DNA from: CAVPTL01 sp963708725
GTDB taxonomy: Bacteria; Actinomycetota; Thermoleophilia; Gaiellales; JAICJC01
Direction: 5' to 3'
Length of the DNA: 64,000 bases
NCBI GenBank assembly: GCA_963708725.1
Contig: CAVPTL010000013.1
Span: 18,945-82,944 of the forward strand
A program made the position numbers and the translations under genes. The notes under the pieces are model-generated. The model saw only the letters and a list, made by a program, of their open reading frames with translations. It ran no database searches and was not told the origin of the DNA. The first letter of the stretch is position 1, and each line of letters starts with the position of its first letter. Positions 36,295 to 45,692 of the stretch are shown here, in pieces.

Positions 36295-37549
36295 GAAGCA
36301 CGACCGGAGCTGAACGGCTGAAGCCAAAGCCCGCGACGGCCGCGGTGGCCGCGCGTACCGAGCCCTCGCGCGCCGCGTGGGTGAGGATCACGATGTGCAC
36401 GTCGTCACCGACCGGGTGCTGCACCACCTGGGCAACCGACGCGCCGTGGTCGCCGAGGGCCTGGGCGACCTGTGCGAGCACGCCCGGTTCGTCGGCGACC
36501 CGGAATCTGACATAGAACGGGCTCTCCAAATCGGCGACCGGCAACCGCTCGAGCTCGCGGTAGTAGCCGTCGTGCTGGAGAAATCCGGTGCCGCGGGTGC
36601 CGATCACCGAAATCAGGTCACCGATCACCGCGGTGGCCGTCTCCTCGCCGCCGGCGCCCGGCCCGATCAGAATCACCTCGCGGATCGACTCGCCTCGCAG
36701 CATGACCGCGTTGAACGCGCCCTCGACCGCCGCGAGCGGGTGGTCGTTGCGCAGCAGGCACGGATGCACGCGGGCCGAGACGCGGGCACCTTCGCGGAGC
36801 GCCGATGCAATCAGCTTGACCGAATAGCCGAGCTGACTGGCGTGGGCGACATCGGCCAGGTCGAGGCCGTCGATGCCGACGTAGTCGACCTCCTCGAGCC
36901 GCACCCGGTTATGGAACGCGATCGAGGCCAGGATCGCGATCTTGGCCGCGGCGTCACCGCCGGTCACATCCTCGGTGGGGTCGGCCTCGGCGTAGCCCAG
37001 CTCCTGAGCCTCGGCCAGCGCGTCGGCGTACGACGCTCCGGCGTGGATCATGCGGCTGAGGATGAAGTTGGTGGTGCCGTTGACGATGCCGTCGATGCGG
37101 TGCACACCGCTGACGACCATCGACTCGCGCAGCACCCGGATCACGGGAATCGCGGCGCACACGCTGGCTTCGAAGCGAAGCTGAACGCCCTGACGCTCGG
37201 CTTCGGTGAACAGCTCTTCGCCGTGGCGAGAAAGCAGCTGCTTGTTGGCAGAGACCACCGACTTGCCGGCGCGCAGCAGTTCGAGCACGTATCCGCGGGT
37301 GGGTTCGACGCCCCCCATGACCTCGGCGACCACGGAGATCGAGGGGTCGTCGCGGAGTCGCTCGAAATCGGTGGTGAGCAGGCCCGCGGGAGCATCGGGG
37401 TGTCGCTCGGGATGGCGCACGAGCGCTGCGGCCACCTCGACCGGGCTTCCGGTCACCCGCTCGATCGACGCCGTGCTCTCGCGCAGCAGCCGATCGACGG
37501 CGGAGCCGACAGTTCCAAACCCGAGCAGTCCGATCGTGATCGCAGGCAT
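36278..37549 (-). CDS. hom: Homoserine dehydrogenase
   Basis: Hom reduces aspartate semialdehyde to homoserine on the way to threonine and methionine. The 423-residue protein has the Rossmann motif GLLGFGTVGSAV (about 8-19), VSANKQLLSRHG, FEASVCAAIPVIRVLRES (catalytic region), IVNGTTNFILSRM, the catalytic segment ELGYAEADPTEDVTGGDAAAK, and a C-terminal ACT domain (from about residue 345, YVRFRVADEPGVLAQVAQAL) for feedback control by threonine. It is on the strand opposite to thrC-thrB, which lie 1.2 kb away beyond two TrkA-type genes, so the threonine genes are close but not one operon. Confidence 0.95.
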   Translation of the reverse strand: MPAITIGLLGFGTVGSAVDRLLRESTASIERVTGSPVEVAAALVRHPERHPDAPAGLLTTDFERLRDDPSISVVAEVMGGVEPTRGYVLELLRAGKSVVSANKQLLSRHGEELFTEAERQGVQLRFEASVCAAIPVIRVLRESMVVSGVHRIDGIVNGTTNFILSRMIHAGASYADALAEAQELGYAEADPTEDVTGGDAAAKIAILASIAFHNRVRLEEVDYVGIDGLDLADVAHASQLGYSVKLIASALREGARVSARVHPCLLRNDHPLAAVEGAFNAVMLRGESIREVILIGPGAGGEETATAVIGDLISVIGTRGTGFLQHDGYYRELERLPVADLESPFYVRFRVADEPGVLAQVAQALGDHGASVAQVVQHPVGDDVHIVILTHAAREGSVRAATAAVAGFGFSRSAPVVLPILER

Positions 37550-37621
37550 GACTGCGCACGATAGAAGAACCGAGCCGTGCGAGCGCGCGCATCCGTTTGC
37601 GCGTCGCGATAGGCTCCAACT
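37550..37621. promoter_or_regulatory. Divergent promoter region between hom and the TrkA-type gene
   Basis: On the minus strand TATCGT (37558-37563) is 8 bases from the hom ATG. On the plus strand TAGGCT (37610-37615) is 6 bases from the TrkA ATG. Neither gene has a Shine-Dalgarno sequence. The 72-base interval thus holds two leaderless promoters. Confidence 0.45.
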
Positions 37622-38044
37622 ATGAAGCTCTTGATTGTGGGATGTGGACGGGTGGGTTCATCGATCGCCACCCAGATGGCCGCCGACGGCAACGAGGTCA
37701 GCGTCGTCGATGAAGACGCCGAAGCCGCCCAGCGGCTTCCCGACTCGTGGACCGGCAGGTTCTTCCACGGACACGGACTTGATCTCGACGTTCTGATCGA
37801 CGCCGGGATCGAAACCGCGGACGCCGTGGTGGTCGCGACCGACGGCGACAACACCAATATCGTGATCGCTCAGGTGGCCCAGCGGCGGTTCAACTGCCCG
37901 TGCGTCGTCACCCGCGTTCTCGACCCAGCCCGGGCGGCGTTCTACTCCTCCCAGGGTCTGCGGACGGTGTGCGCGACATCAGCGGCGATCGACTCGACAA
38001 TGGACGCCATCTGCGCCACGCCTGGTCGCAACGCGGCCGCATAG
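37622..38044 (+). CDS. TrkA-N domain protein (K+ channel/transporter regulator)
   Basis: This 140-residue protein consists of one RCK/TrkA-N domain: LLIVGCGRVGSSIATQMA (NAD-binding, residues 3-20), VSVVDEDAEAAQ with the ribose-binding Asp, and AVVVATDGDNTNIVIAQVA. It lacks the TrkA-C domain. Such proteins gate Trk/Ktr-type potassium transporters in response to NAD(H) or ATP. It is followed by a second TrkA protein with both domains, a pair arranged like ceoB-ceoC of mycobacteria. No TrkH/KtrB membrane subunit lies in the window, so the partner may be one of the APC-type permeases nearby or lie elsewhere. Confidence 0.87.
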   Translation: MKLLIVGCGRVGSSIATQMAADGNEVSVVDEDAEAAQRLPDSWTGRFFHGHGLDLDVLIDAGIETADAVVVATDGDNTNIVIAQVAQRRFNCPCVVTRVLDPARAAFYSSQGLRTVCATSAAIDSTMDAICATPGRNAAA

Positions 38045-38065
38045 CCGACAAAGGATCCTGAGACC

Positions 38066-38728
38066 ATGTACATCTTGATCGTTGGTGGCGGCAAGGTGGG
38101 AACGAACCTGACCGCGGCGCTGATGAAGATGGGGCATGAGGTGTCGCTGCTCGACAACGACCGGCACCGCTACGGCTTGCTCGAAGAGAAGTTCGAGCAC
38201 ATTGCCCGGTTCGGTGACGCGACCGAGCTGTACGTGCTCGAGCGCGCCGGTGTCGAGCGCGCCGATCTGGTGGTGGCGGTGACCGGCGACGACGAGGACA
38301 ACCTGATCGTGTGCCAGGTGGCACGCGACAAGTACAACGTGCCGAAGGTGATCGCGCGTGTCAACGACCCCCGTAACCAGCCGCATTTCGACATGCTGGG
38401 GATCAGCCTGACGGTGTCGGCCACGGTCACGATCCTGGCGTTGATCGAGCACGAGCTGCCCCAGCATGAGTTGGTGACGCTGCTTGATCTGCGCCGTGAA
38501 AACCTGGAGATCGTCGAGTTCGCGATCGACACGAACTCCCCGGTGGCGGGTCGGATGGTGCGCGAGCTGAATCTGCCCAGCCGGTCGCGGCTGATCTCTG
38601 TGAGCCGCGACGGCCGAGCCGAGATCGCCGTGGGTGAGACCGAGTTGAAGCCGGGTGATCTGGTGATGGCGATTCTGGAGCCGGGCGTCGAGGATGAGCT
38701 GAAATCCGTGCTCATGCCGGCGGGCTAG
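38066..38728 (+). CDS. trkA: TrkA-N/TrkA-C protein (K+ uptake regulator)
   Basis: This 220-residue protein has a TrkA-N domain (YILIVGGGKVGTNLTAALMK, SLLDNDRHR, VAVTGDDEDNLIVCQVARDK) and a TrkA-C domain from about residue 138 (LRRENLEIVEFAIDTNSPVA, ending LVMAILEPGVEDELKSVLMP). TrkA-C domains bind small ligands, in some cases c-di-AMP. It forms an operon with the shorter TrkA gene 21 bases upstream, and thrC follows 4 bases downstream of its stop. Confidence 0.9.
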   Translation: MYILIVGGGKVGTNLTAALMKMGHEVSLLDNDRHRYGLLEEKFEHIARFGDATELYVLERAGVERADLVVAVTGDDEDNLIVCQVARDKYNVPKVIARVNDPRNQPHFDMLGISLTVSATVTILALIEHELPQHELVTLLDLRRENLEIVEFAIDTNSPVAGRMVRELNLPSRSRLISVSRDGRAEIAVGETELKPGDLVMAILEPGVEDELKSVLMPAG

Positions 38729-38732
38729 CGCG

Positions 38733-39776
38733 GTGACCGGACTGATCGATCGCTATCGCGACCGGCTTCCGGTCTCGGATCTGACGCCCGTGGTGTCGCT
38801 GGGCGAAGGCAACACTCCGCTGCTTCCCGCCCCGCGCATCTCGGCGCTGCTTGGCGTGGAGGTCTATCTCAAGTACGAGGGCGCGAATCCCACCGGCTCG
38901 TTCAAGGATCGTGGGATGACGATGGCTGTCTCCAAGGCGCTCGAGGAGGGCGCGACCGCCGCTGTGTGCGCCTCGACGGGAAACACCTCGGCGTCGGCGG
39001 CAGCCTATTGCGGACGGGCGGGAATCAGGCTCGTGGTGGTGTTGCCGGAAGGGGCGATCGCGCGGGGAAAGCTCGCCCAGGCACAGATCTGCGGCGCCCG
39101 CGTGGTCGCGATTCAGGGCACGTTTGACGACGCCCTGGACATGGTGCGCGAGCTGGTTGAGCGGCGCCCGCTGGCACTGCTCAACTCGATCAACCCGTTT
39201 CGACTCGAGGGTCAGAAGACCGCCGCCTTCGAGGTCATCGAGCAGCTTGGTGGCGTCCCCGACTGGACCGCCCTGCCGGTTGGTAACGGCGGCAACATCA
39301 CCGCCTACTGGAAGGGTTTCGGCGAGAGCGGGGTCGCGCCCAGGATGCTGGCGGGACAGGCCGCGGGCGCGGCGCCGCTTGCAATTCGCGCGCCGGTTTC
39401 ATCGCCTCAGACGATTGCCACCGCGATCCGGATCGGTAACCCGGCCCGCCTCGACCAGGCGCTCGCTGCGGTGGACGATTCAAACGGTGGTATCCGCGCC
39501 ATCGATGACGCCGACATCCTGAGCGCCTACCGGATGCTCGCCCAGGACGAGGGTGTGTTCTGTGAGCCTGCATCGGCCGCGTCGGTGGCGGCGCTGATCG
39601 CCGCCGTCGGGGACGGACTCGTGGCCCGGGGCTCGACGGTGGTGTGCGTCCTCACCGGTCACGGATTGAAGGATCCCGATACCGCCGGGGCCGAGGGCGC
39701 AGAGATCGTGCGCTGCCCGCCGCGGGTCGATGAGCTCGAGCGGGTCGCGTTCGACCTGGAGCCGGTGCTTGCCTGA
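38733..39776 (+). CDS. thrC: Threonine synthase
   Basis: ThrC converts O-phosphohomoserine to threonine with PLP. The 347-residue protein starts at GTG 38733. It has SLGEGNTPLLPAPRIS, the PLP lysine in NPTGSFKDRGMT (Lys about 58), ASTGNTSASAAAYCGRAGI, the phosphate-binding loop LPVGNGGNITAYWKGF and a C-terminal CVLTGHGLKDPD. The size is that of the short, actinobacterial-type enzyme. thrB follows with an 8-base overlap. Confidence 0.95.
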   Translation: MTGLIDRYRDRLPVSDLTPVVSLGEGNTPLLPAPRISALLGVEVYLKYEGANPTGSFKDRGMTMAVSKALEEGATAAVCASTGNTSASAAAYCGRAGIRLVVVLPEGAIARGKLAQAQICGARVVAIQGTFDDALDMVRELVERRPLALLNSINPFRLEGQKTAAFEVIEQLGGVPDWTALPVGNGGNITAYWKGFGESGVAPRMLAGQAAGAAPLAIRAPVSSPQTIATAIRIGNPARLDQALAAVDDSNGGIRAIDDADILSAYRMLAQDEGVFCEPASAASVAALIAAVGDGLVARGSTVVCVLTGHGLKDPDTAGAEGAEIVRCPPRVDELERVAFDLEPVLA

Positions 39777-40644
39777 GCGCCTGACCGTGAACGCTCCGGC
39801 GTCGTCGGCCAACCTGGGGCCGGGGTTCGATTGCCTTGCGGTCGCGCTCGAGCTGCGAAATCGGGTTGAGATCAGCGCGACGGGCGGTGAGACGACCACG
39901 GTTACCGCGGAGGGTGAGGGCGCCTCGAGACTTCCGGCGAATGCCGGCGAGAACCTGTTTGTGCGGGCGTTCACCGCCACCGGCGCCGACGCCCGTGGGC
40001 TGACAATGCACATGACAAACGCGGTACCGTTTGCCAAGGGCCTTGGGTCGAGCGCGGCGACGATCGCCGCCGGGGTGCTCGCGGGCCTGGCATGGCAGGG
40101 TGACGACCGTGACCCATTCCCGCTTGCGGTCGAACTCGAAGGTCACCCGGACAATGTCGCCGCGGCGCTCTTTGGCGGCGTGCAGCTCTCGTGGAAGTCG
40201 TCACGCGGCCCCCGTACGGTGGCGCTCGGCTCCGCGCCGGTCGAGTTCATTGCAGTGATCCCACCGTACGAGCTCTCCACCGAGCAGGCTCGCGCGGCCA
40301 TCCCGCCGCAGGTGCCGGTGTTCGACGCGGTGCATACCGCGTCTCGGGCGGCGCTTCTGGTGGCGGCGATCGAGCAGGGGAGGGCCGATCTCCTGGCCGA
40401 TGCGCTCGACGACCGCCTGCATGAGCCATATCGGGCTCCTCTGGTGCCGTTGCTGGCGGCGGTACGGGCGCGCCTGGGTGACCTCCCCGCGTTCGGGGCG
40501 ACGCTCTCGGGCGCAGGGCCGACTGTGCTTGTGTGGGTGGAGTCGGGATCTGTCGCGGCGGTCGCGGCCGGCCTCGAGGGTATCGAGGACTCGGTGGTGC
40601 GGCCGCTTTCAGTGGCGTCGGCCGGCGCTGCCGTCTCAGCCTGA
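39769..40644 (+). CDS. thrB: Homoserine kinase
   Basis: ThrB phosphorylates homoserine. This GHMP kinase of about 291 residues has VNAPASSANLGPGFDCLAVA near the start, the ATP motif PFAKGLGSSAATIAAGVLAG (about 83-102), LEGHPDNVAAALFGG and the C-terminal FGATLSGAGPTVLVWV. TTG 39769 (MPERLTVNAPAS) is taken as the start because it overlaps the thrC stop. GTG 39787 would also preserve the domain. With hom and thrC, three steps of threonine synthesis are within 4.4 kb. Confidence 0.94.
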   Translation: MPERLTVNAPASSANLGPGFDCLAVALELRNRVEISATGGETTTVTAEGEGASRLPANAGENLFVRAFTATGADARGLTMHMTNAVPFAKGLGSSAATIAAGVLAGLAWQGDDRDPFPLAVELEGHPDNVAAALFGGVQLSWKSSRGPRTVALGSAPVEFIAVIPPYELSTEQARAAIPPQVPVFDAVHTASRAALLVAAIEQGRADLLADALDDRLHEPYRAPLVPLLAAVRARLGDLPAFGATLSGAGPTVLVWVESGSVAAVAAGLEGIEDSVVRPLSVASAGAAVSA

Positions 40645-40778
40645 TTCTGTCAACAGTTCCGTGACGGACTCGGTGCACACCTGCGGCGTGGTCGGTGTGG
40701 ATCCGCGCGACACCTGCCGTGGACGATGGGGCGGTCCATGTACCGGCACGTCCTGTGCCCCTTCGAAAGGATCGATGG

Positions 40779-42482
40779 GTGAACCGTTTCCTACGCTTCG
40801 TCCTGCCGTTCGCCACCGCAGCAGCCGCCTTCGGGTGCCTGGCTCCGGGCGTCGCGGCGGCCGGCACCTACACCGTGACATCTGCGACGTCGGCCGACTC
40901 AAGCAGGTGGGTGTTCACGCACACCGACGGGTTTGCGGGGTGCTCACGCACGAGCTATCCGGGAGTCTGCGCGGCGAGCGACGTCAACCGTCCCACGCCG
41001 CTTCGGATCTTCGGGTCGGGCGACGTGACCGGCGGCGGTGTGGGCCTGTGGAGCTGGTACGCACCGGCCACCACGACCATCGTCAGGGGCTCGGTGGACG
41101 TCTCATACACGACCACGGCACCCGGCACGAGCGTCTATCTCAAGGCGCGCACCACCGCGCAGAACTTCGACAATCTCCCGCGTCGCTACGAATCGACCGG
41201 CGACGGCGCAAACACCTGGGCGATTCCCGGTAACACCAACGTCGTGGGGCTCGCGATGCGCTCCAACGACAAGCGCACCTACGGCAACAAGTGGGCCAAC
41301 ACCCTTCAGATCAAGCAGTTCACGATCGTGCTGTCCGACTCGACCGCGCCGACCCTGTCGGTGAGCGGCGCGCTCACAACCGGCCAATGGCTCAACGACG
41401 CCCAGCCGGTGTGCCTTTCGGCCACCGCCAACGACGCCGGCGCGGGGGTCGCGGGGCTCGAGTTGGACGACTCGACGGGGCGCACGATCGACTCCTACGA
41501 GGTGCCGAAGCAGAGCGCGACCCAGCCAGGCGCTGTGAATGTCGTGCGCTCCCTGTGCGCGTCGCTCTCGGATCTCGGCGAGGGCATCCACCAGCTCGAG
41601 GTTGTCGCGCGCGACGCGGCCGGCGTGGTGACCACGCATCCCCTCACGGTGAAGGTCGACACCGTCGCACCAACCGCCAGCGATATGACTCCCGCCGATC
41701 GCACCACCGAACGGCGAGCGCCGGTGTCGTTTTCGATCGACGCCGGGCCGAGCGGGATCTCGGCCTTCACGGCTGACCTCGACGGGGCTGCGATGCCGAT
41801 CACCGGAAGTGAGGCGTCGCTGACGCCGACCACGGATCTCGCACTCGGCCTGCATACCGTGCGATGGAGTGCCACCGACGGAGCAGGCAATACGGCGCAC
41901 GGGCAGTGGAGTTTCACCGTGGCCAACGCCCTGCCCCGGAGCATCACCGGTACCGGGCCACGCCTGATCGTCCACGGAAAATCGGCGCGGCTGACGTTCC
42001 ATCTGGTGGGCGACGCCGGGGCGATCGCGGGCGCCGAAGTCCGCCTGCAGTCGCGGATCGGCTCGGGGGCCTACACCGCCGGACGTGAGCTGAAGGCCTC
42101 TGCCACCGGTACGATCTCGGTGGTGGTCCGCCCGACCAGGACGACCGTCTATCGGGTGTCGCTGGTCGCCTCGCCCACGGTCGCGACCACGCACATCGTG
42201 AAGGTGGTCGAGCAGCTTCATCTCGCCTCCGCCGCCCACATCCTCCGCCTCGGCCACCAGCTGCGATTGACTCCGTGGGAGTCGTCGCGGCATGGCCGGT
42301 TCCGGGTGCGCGTACAGCTGCATACACGCTCGGGCTGGAAGCTGGTTGGCCGGTTGCGGATCAACACCACCATCAAGGTGAAGCCGCTCGTGCGCGGCCG
42401 CTACCTGTTCCGGGTGGTCGGGCCGACCACCGGAGCGGTGGTCACCCGGGCGAGCCGGATCGTCGCCGTCAACGTGATCTAG
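40779..42482 (+). CDS. Large secreted protein with Ig-like repeats
   Basis: This 567-residue protein starts at GTG 40779 with GAAAGG 8 bases upstream. A Sec signal peptide (MNRFLRFVLPFATAAAAFGC, then LAPGVAAAG) precedes an N-terminal beta-rich domain with two Cys (about 40-180). Two bacterial Ig-like modules with the HQLEVVARDAAGVVTTHPLT and HTVRWSATDGAGNTAHGQWS consensus follow, and then two basic C-terminal domains with VVVRPTRTTVYRVSL. This modular layout is common in cell-surface proteins of soil actinobacteria. No catalytic motif or sortase signal is visible. Role unknown. Confidence 0.78.
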   Translation: MNRFLRFVLPFATAAAAFGCLAPGVAAAGTYTVTSATSADSSRWVFTHTDGFAGCSRTSYPGVCAASDVNRPTPLRIFGSGDVTGGGVGLWSWYAPATTTIVRGSVDVSYTTTAPGTSVYLKARTTAQNFDNLPRRYESTGDGANTWAIPGNTNVVGLAMRSNDKRTYGNKWANTLQIKQFTIVLSDSTAPTLSVSGALTTGQWLNDAQPVCLSATANDAGAGVAGLELDDSTGRTIDSYEVPKQSATQPGAVNVVRSLCASLSDLGEGIHQLEVVARDAAGVVTTHPLTVKVDTVAPTASDMTPADRTTERRAPVSFSIDAGPSGISAFTADLDGAAMPITGSEASLTPTTDLALGLHTVRWSATDGAGNTAHGQWSFTVANALPRSITGTGPRLIVHGKSARLTFHLVGDAGAIAGAEVRLQSRIGSGAYTAGRELKASATGTISVVVRPTRTTVYRVSLVASPTVATTHIVKVVEQLHLASAAHILRLGHQLRLTPWESSRHGRFRVRVQLHTRSGWKLVGRLRINTTIKVKPLVRGRYLFRVVGPTTGAVVTRASRIVAVNVI

Positions 42483-42490
42483 CGACGTCC

Positions 42491-42528
42491 GCCGATCGGG
42501 GGCGCCCTGGTGGGCGTCTCCGATCGGC
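42491..42528 (+). terminator. GC-rich hairpin after the secreted protein gene
   Basis: GCCGATCGG and CCGATCGGC bracket an inner GGCGCCC-TGGT-GGGCG stem, giving a long interrupted hairpin 8 bases after the stop codon. No T-run follows, so it could be a terminator of the actinobacterial I-shaped type or just a transcript-end structure. Confidence 0.45.
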
Positions 42529-42544
42529 ACGTCGATACACTGCG

Positions 42545-44746
42545 ATGGTGAGCCGGACCGACACCCCCGGGCTGTCGCTAGACGGCCTCAATCCAGAGCA
42601 GCGCGAGGCCGTCCTGCATACCGAGGGGCCGCTCCTGATCATCGCGGGGGCCGGCTCGGGCAAGACCCGCGTCCTGACTCACCGAGTTGCCCACCTGATC
42701 GATCAGGAGCTGGCCGACTCGACTCAGATCCTTGCGATCACGTTCACCAACCGAGCGGCGTCGGAGATGAAAGAGCGCGTCCAGGAGCTGGTCGGCGGGC
42801 ACATCGCGGCGCGCATGTGGGTGATGACGTTTCACTCGGCCTGCGGGCGAATGCTCCGCGCCGACGCTGCCCGTCTGGGCTACCGGTCGACGTTCACGAT
42901 CTACGACGGTCCCGATCAGATCCGGCTGACCAAGAATTGCATCGAAGAGCTCGATCTCGATCCCAAGCGGTTCGCGCCCCGTGCCGTGCACGGCGCGATT
43001 TCAAAGGCGAAGGATCAGCTGCTGACCGCCGCGGCCTACGGCGATCAGATCGGATCGTTCTTCGAGCAGACCGTGGCGAATGTCTATGAGCTGTACGAAC
43101 GGCGTCTGTACGAGGCCAACGCGATGGACTTCGACGACCTGATCATGAAGACCGTGATGCTGCTCGAGGGCGTCCCCGAGGCGCGAGAGAAATGGCAGAA
43201 CGCGTTTCGGTATGTGATGGTCGACGAGTATCAGGACACCAACCACGCCCAGTTCAAGCTTGTATCGATCCTGGCGGCGGAGCATGGCAACATCGCCGTT
43301 GTCGGCGATCAGGATCAGTCGATCTACGCGTTTCGTGGGGCCGACATCCGAAACATCGCCGAGTTCGAGCACGATTTCCCCAACGCTCGCGTGATTGCGC
43401 TGGAGCAGAACTACCGCTCGACCCAGACGATCCTCGACGCCGCCAACGCGGTGATCGCCCACAACACCGAGCGCCAGCCCAAGCGGTTGTGGTCGGATCT
43501 GGGCGAGGGGGATGCGGTGCAGGTGGTCGAGGCCGAGGACGAGCACGCCGAGGCTCGCTACGTCGCATCCGAGATCGGACGGTTGATGGAGGAGGGCTCG
43601 AGCGCGTCTGACGTCGCGGTGTTCTACCGCATGAACGCCCAGTCGCGAGTGCTCGAGGATCTGCTCGTTCGCCAGTCGGTCGACTATCGCGTGATCGGCG
43701 GCCCGCGCTTCTACGAGCGGGCCGAGATCAAGGACGCGATCGCCTACCTCCAGCTGCTCGAGAACCCGGCCGACGAGGTGTCGCTGCGGCGAATCATCAA
43801 CCAGCCTCGGCGGGGCATCGGGTCAACATCGCTCGACCGGCTGTCGGCCCATGCCCGGATGCTCGGCCTGACGCTGTGGGAGGCCATCGAGCGCGTCGAG
43901 GACAGCCAGTTGCCGGCGGCTGCGACCAGCCGCTTCGCGGAGTTCCGGGCGTTGATCCAGGAGCTCCAGATCGCAACCAGCGACCTCGGTGTGGCCGCGC
44001 TGCTCGAAAAGACGCTCGCCGAGAGCGGCTACATGGAGATGCTGGAAGCCGACCGTACCATCGAGGCCCAGGGCCGGATGGAGAACCTCCAGGAGCTGGT
44101 CGGCGTCGCGCTGGAGTACGAGGATCGCGGTGAGGAAGAGAGTTCGCTGGCGACGTTTCTGCAGGAGATCTCGCTCGTCTCCGACCAGGACGCCTTGCAG
44201 GAAGAGCGCAGTGCGGTCACGCTGATGACGCTGCACAACGCCAAGGGGCTCGAGTTTCCGATCGTGTTCATGATCGGCCTGGAAGAGGGACTCTTTCCCC
44301 ACCAGCGCTCACTCGAGGAGCGAAATGAAGAGGAGGAGCGCCGCCTTTGCTACGTCGGTATGACCCGGGCACGCGAACGGCTGACGCTCACCTACGCTCG
44401 CGGGCGCACGATCTTCGGCGCACGCTCCTACAACCTGCCGTCACGATTCTTGAGCGAGCTGCCCTCCGATCGAATCGAGTGGCACCGCCAGGCCCAGACA
44501 GCGTGGTCATCGCCGCGCTCCGGTGGTGGCGGGTCGTCGTACGGGTCGCGCACCGTTTCGCCGTCCACACGTGGGCCCGACCAGCCGGTACCCGCGCTGG
44601 CTTTAGGTGATGAAGTCCGGCACGAGAGCCTGGGTGAGGGGATCGTGACCGGTCTGGATCGCGACGGCGTGGTGGTTGTGCGGTTTCGCGAAGACCGCTC
44701 CGAGCGCCGCCTGATGCTGGGCTACGCCCCGCTCGTCAAGATGTAA
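42545..44746 (+). CDS. pcrA: UvrD/PcrA-type ATP-dependent DNA helicase
   Basis: This superfamily 1 helicase of about 733 residues has motif I LLIIAGAGSGKTRVLTHRVA (about 33-52), Ia AITFTNRAASEMKERV, II VMVDEYQDTNHAQFK, III VVGDQDQSIYAFRGAD, IV IALEQNYRSTQTIL, V VTLMTLHNAKGLEFPIVFMI and VI RLCYVGMTRARERLTLTYAR. The C-terminal tail carries a small Tudor-like fold (EVRHESLGEGIVTGLDRDG), as in PcrA, which contacts RNA polymerase. TACACT lies 3 bases before ATG 42545 but 6 before GTG 42548, so the latter could be the real leaderless start. It overlaps the convergent gene by 11 bases. Confidence 0.94.
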   Translation: MVSRTDTPGLSLDGLNPEQREAVLHTEGPLLIIAGAGSGKTRVLTHRVAHLIDQELADSTQILAITFTNRAASEMKERVQELVGGHIAARMWVMTFHSACGRMLRADAARLGYRSTFTIYDGPDQIRLTKNCIEELDLDPKRFAPRAVHGAISKAKDQLLTAAAYGDQIGSFFEQTVANVYELYERRLYEANAMDFDDLIMKTVMLLEGVPEAREKWQNAFRYVMVDEYQDTNHAQFKLVSILAAEHGNIAVVGDQDQSIYAFRGADIRNIAEFEHDFPNARVIALEQNYRSTQTILDAANAVIAHNTERQPKRLWSDLGEGDAVQVVEAEDEHAEARYVASEIGRLMEEGSSASDVAVFYRMNAQSRVLEDLLVRQSVDYRVIGGPRFYERAEIKDAIAYLQLLENPADEVSLRRIINQPRRGIGSTSLDRLSAHARMLGLTLWEAIERVEDSQLPAAATSRFAEFRALIQELQIATSDLGVAALLEKTLAESGYMEMLEADRTIEAQGRMENLQELVGVALEYEDRGEEESSLATFLQEISLVSDQDALQEERSAVTLMTLHNAKGLEFPIVFMIGLEEGLFPHQRSLEERNEEEERRLCYVGMTRARERLTLTYARGRTIFGARSYNLPSRFLSELPSDRIEWHRQAQTAWSSPRSGGGGSSYGSRTVSPSTRGPDQPVPALALGDEVRHESLGEGIVTGLDRDGVVVVRFREDRSERRLMLGYAPLVKM

Positions 44747-45680
44747 TCGCCTGGGCGTGGGCGACGATTCGCCGGCACAGACTCGGCACTTCTCGGGGAT
44801 CGTCGGTGTACTGCGAGGGTTTGAAGCAGATCGCGGTGAATCCGGCCTCGACCTGATCGGCCATCGACTCCATCGCCCGATCGAGATCGGCGACGCTGCG
44901 ATCGTCGGGGAACTCGCCGCGGATACCGCCGATCATCTCGAGCTCGGACGGGTCGCGGCCGGCGGCGGTCATCGCGGCCGCCAGCCGGGCCATCTCCTCG
45001 GGGGTGGGTCGCCCCAGCGGGTGAAAGCCGCTGCCGTGCTCGACCAGGCGCCGGAGCAAGCGGGGATGGAGATGCTCGCCGCCAAACCACAGCCGCGGCC
45101 CCTCGGGACGAAACGCCTTGGGTTCGAGGTAGATGTCTCGGAAGCTGTGGAACGGCCCCTCGAATGTGGCCGGGGTGTCCCGCCAAAGCACGTCCCAGGC
45201 CGCGAGCTGTTCGTCCAGCAACGCTCCACGCTTGGTGAACGGCACACCGAGGGCGTCGTACTCGTCGCGGTGCCAGCTGACGGTCGGCTGCACCACCAGC
45301 CGGCCCTCTGACAACAGGTCGAGCGTGCCCAGTTCTCGTGCCATCAGCAGTGGGTGGCGGAGTGGGACGATGACGGCTGCCGCGGCGAGCCGCACGGTCG
45401 AGGTGGCGGCGGCGATGCCGGCCAGCAGCGTCAGGGAGTGCGGCCAGGGCATCGCCGGATCCTGGTTTCCCGGCAGGGCGTAGTCTCTCGGGTTCCCCAT
45501 GATGCCATGCTCGCCGGCGCTTGGACCGAGCACGATGTGCTCGCTGACCATGACCGCGTCCACCCCGGCGTCTTCGGCTTCGACCGCCATCCGAACGAGG
45601 GCACGCAGATCGTTCGGCGCGACGATCGTCCAGTTTTCGGAGAGGACGCAGACGATTCGCGGGGGAGAGTGCCGGGTCAT
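44736..45680 (-). CDS. LLM-class F420-dependent oxidoreductase
   Basis: This 314-residue luciferase-like TIM-barrel protein has AEDAGVDAVMVSEHIVLGPS near residue 35, ATSTVRLAAAAVIVPLRHPL (about 92-111), LDLLSEGRLVVQPTVSWHRD with EYDALGVPF following, and GGEHLHPRLLRRLVEHGSG. These segments occur in F420-dependent enzymes of this class. Substrate unknown. It starts 12 bases after the antiporter gene on the same strand, so the two are probably one transcript, though no functional link is obvious. Confidence 0.87.
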   Translation of the reverse strand: MTRHSPPRIVCVLSENWTIVAPNDLRALVRMAVEAEDAGVDAVMVSEHIVLGPSAGEHGIMGNPRDYALPGNQDPAMPWPHSLTLLAGIAAATSTVRLAAAAVIVPLRHPLLMARELGTLDLLSEGRLVVQPTVSWHRDEYDALGVPFTKRGALLDEQLAAWDVLWRDTPATFEGPFHSFRDIYLEPKAFRPEGPRLWFGGEHLHPRLLRRLVEHGSGFHPLGRPTPEEMARLAAAMTAAGRDPSELEMIGGIRGEFPDDRSVADLDRAMESMADQVEAGFTAICFKPSQYTDDPREVPSLCRRIVAHAQAITS

Positions 45681-45692
45681 CGGCTCGAAGTA

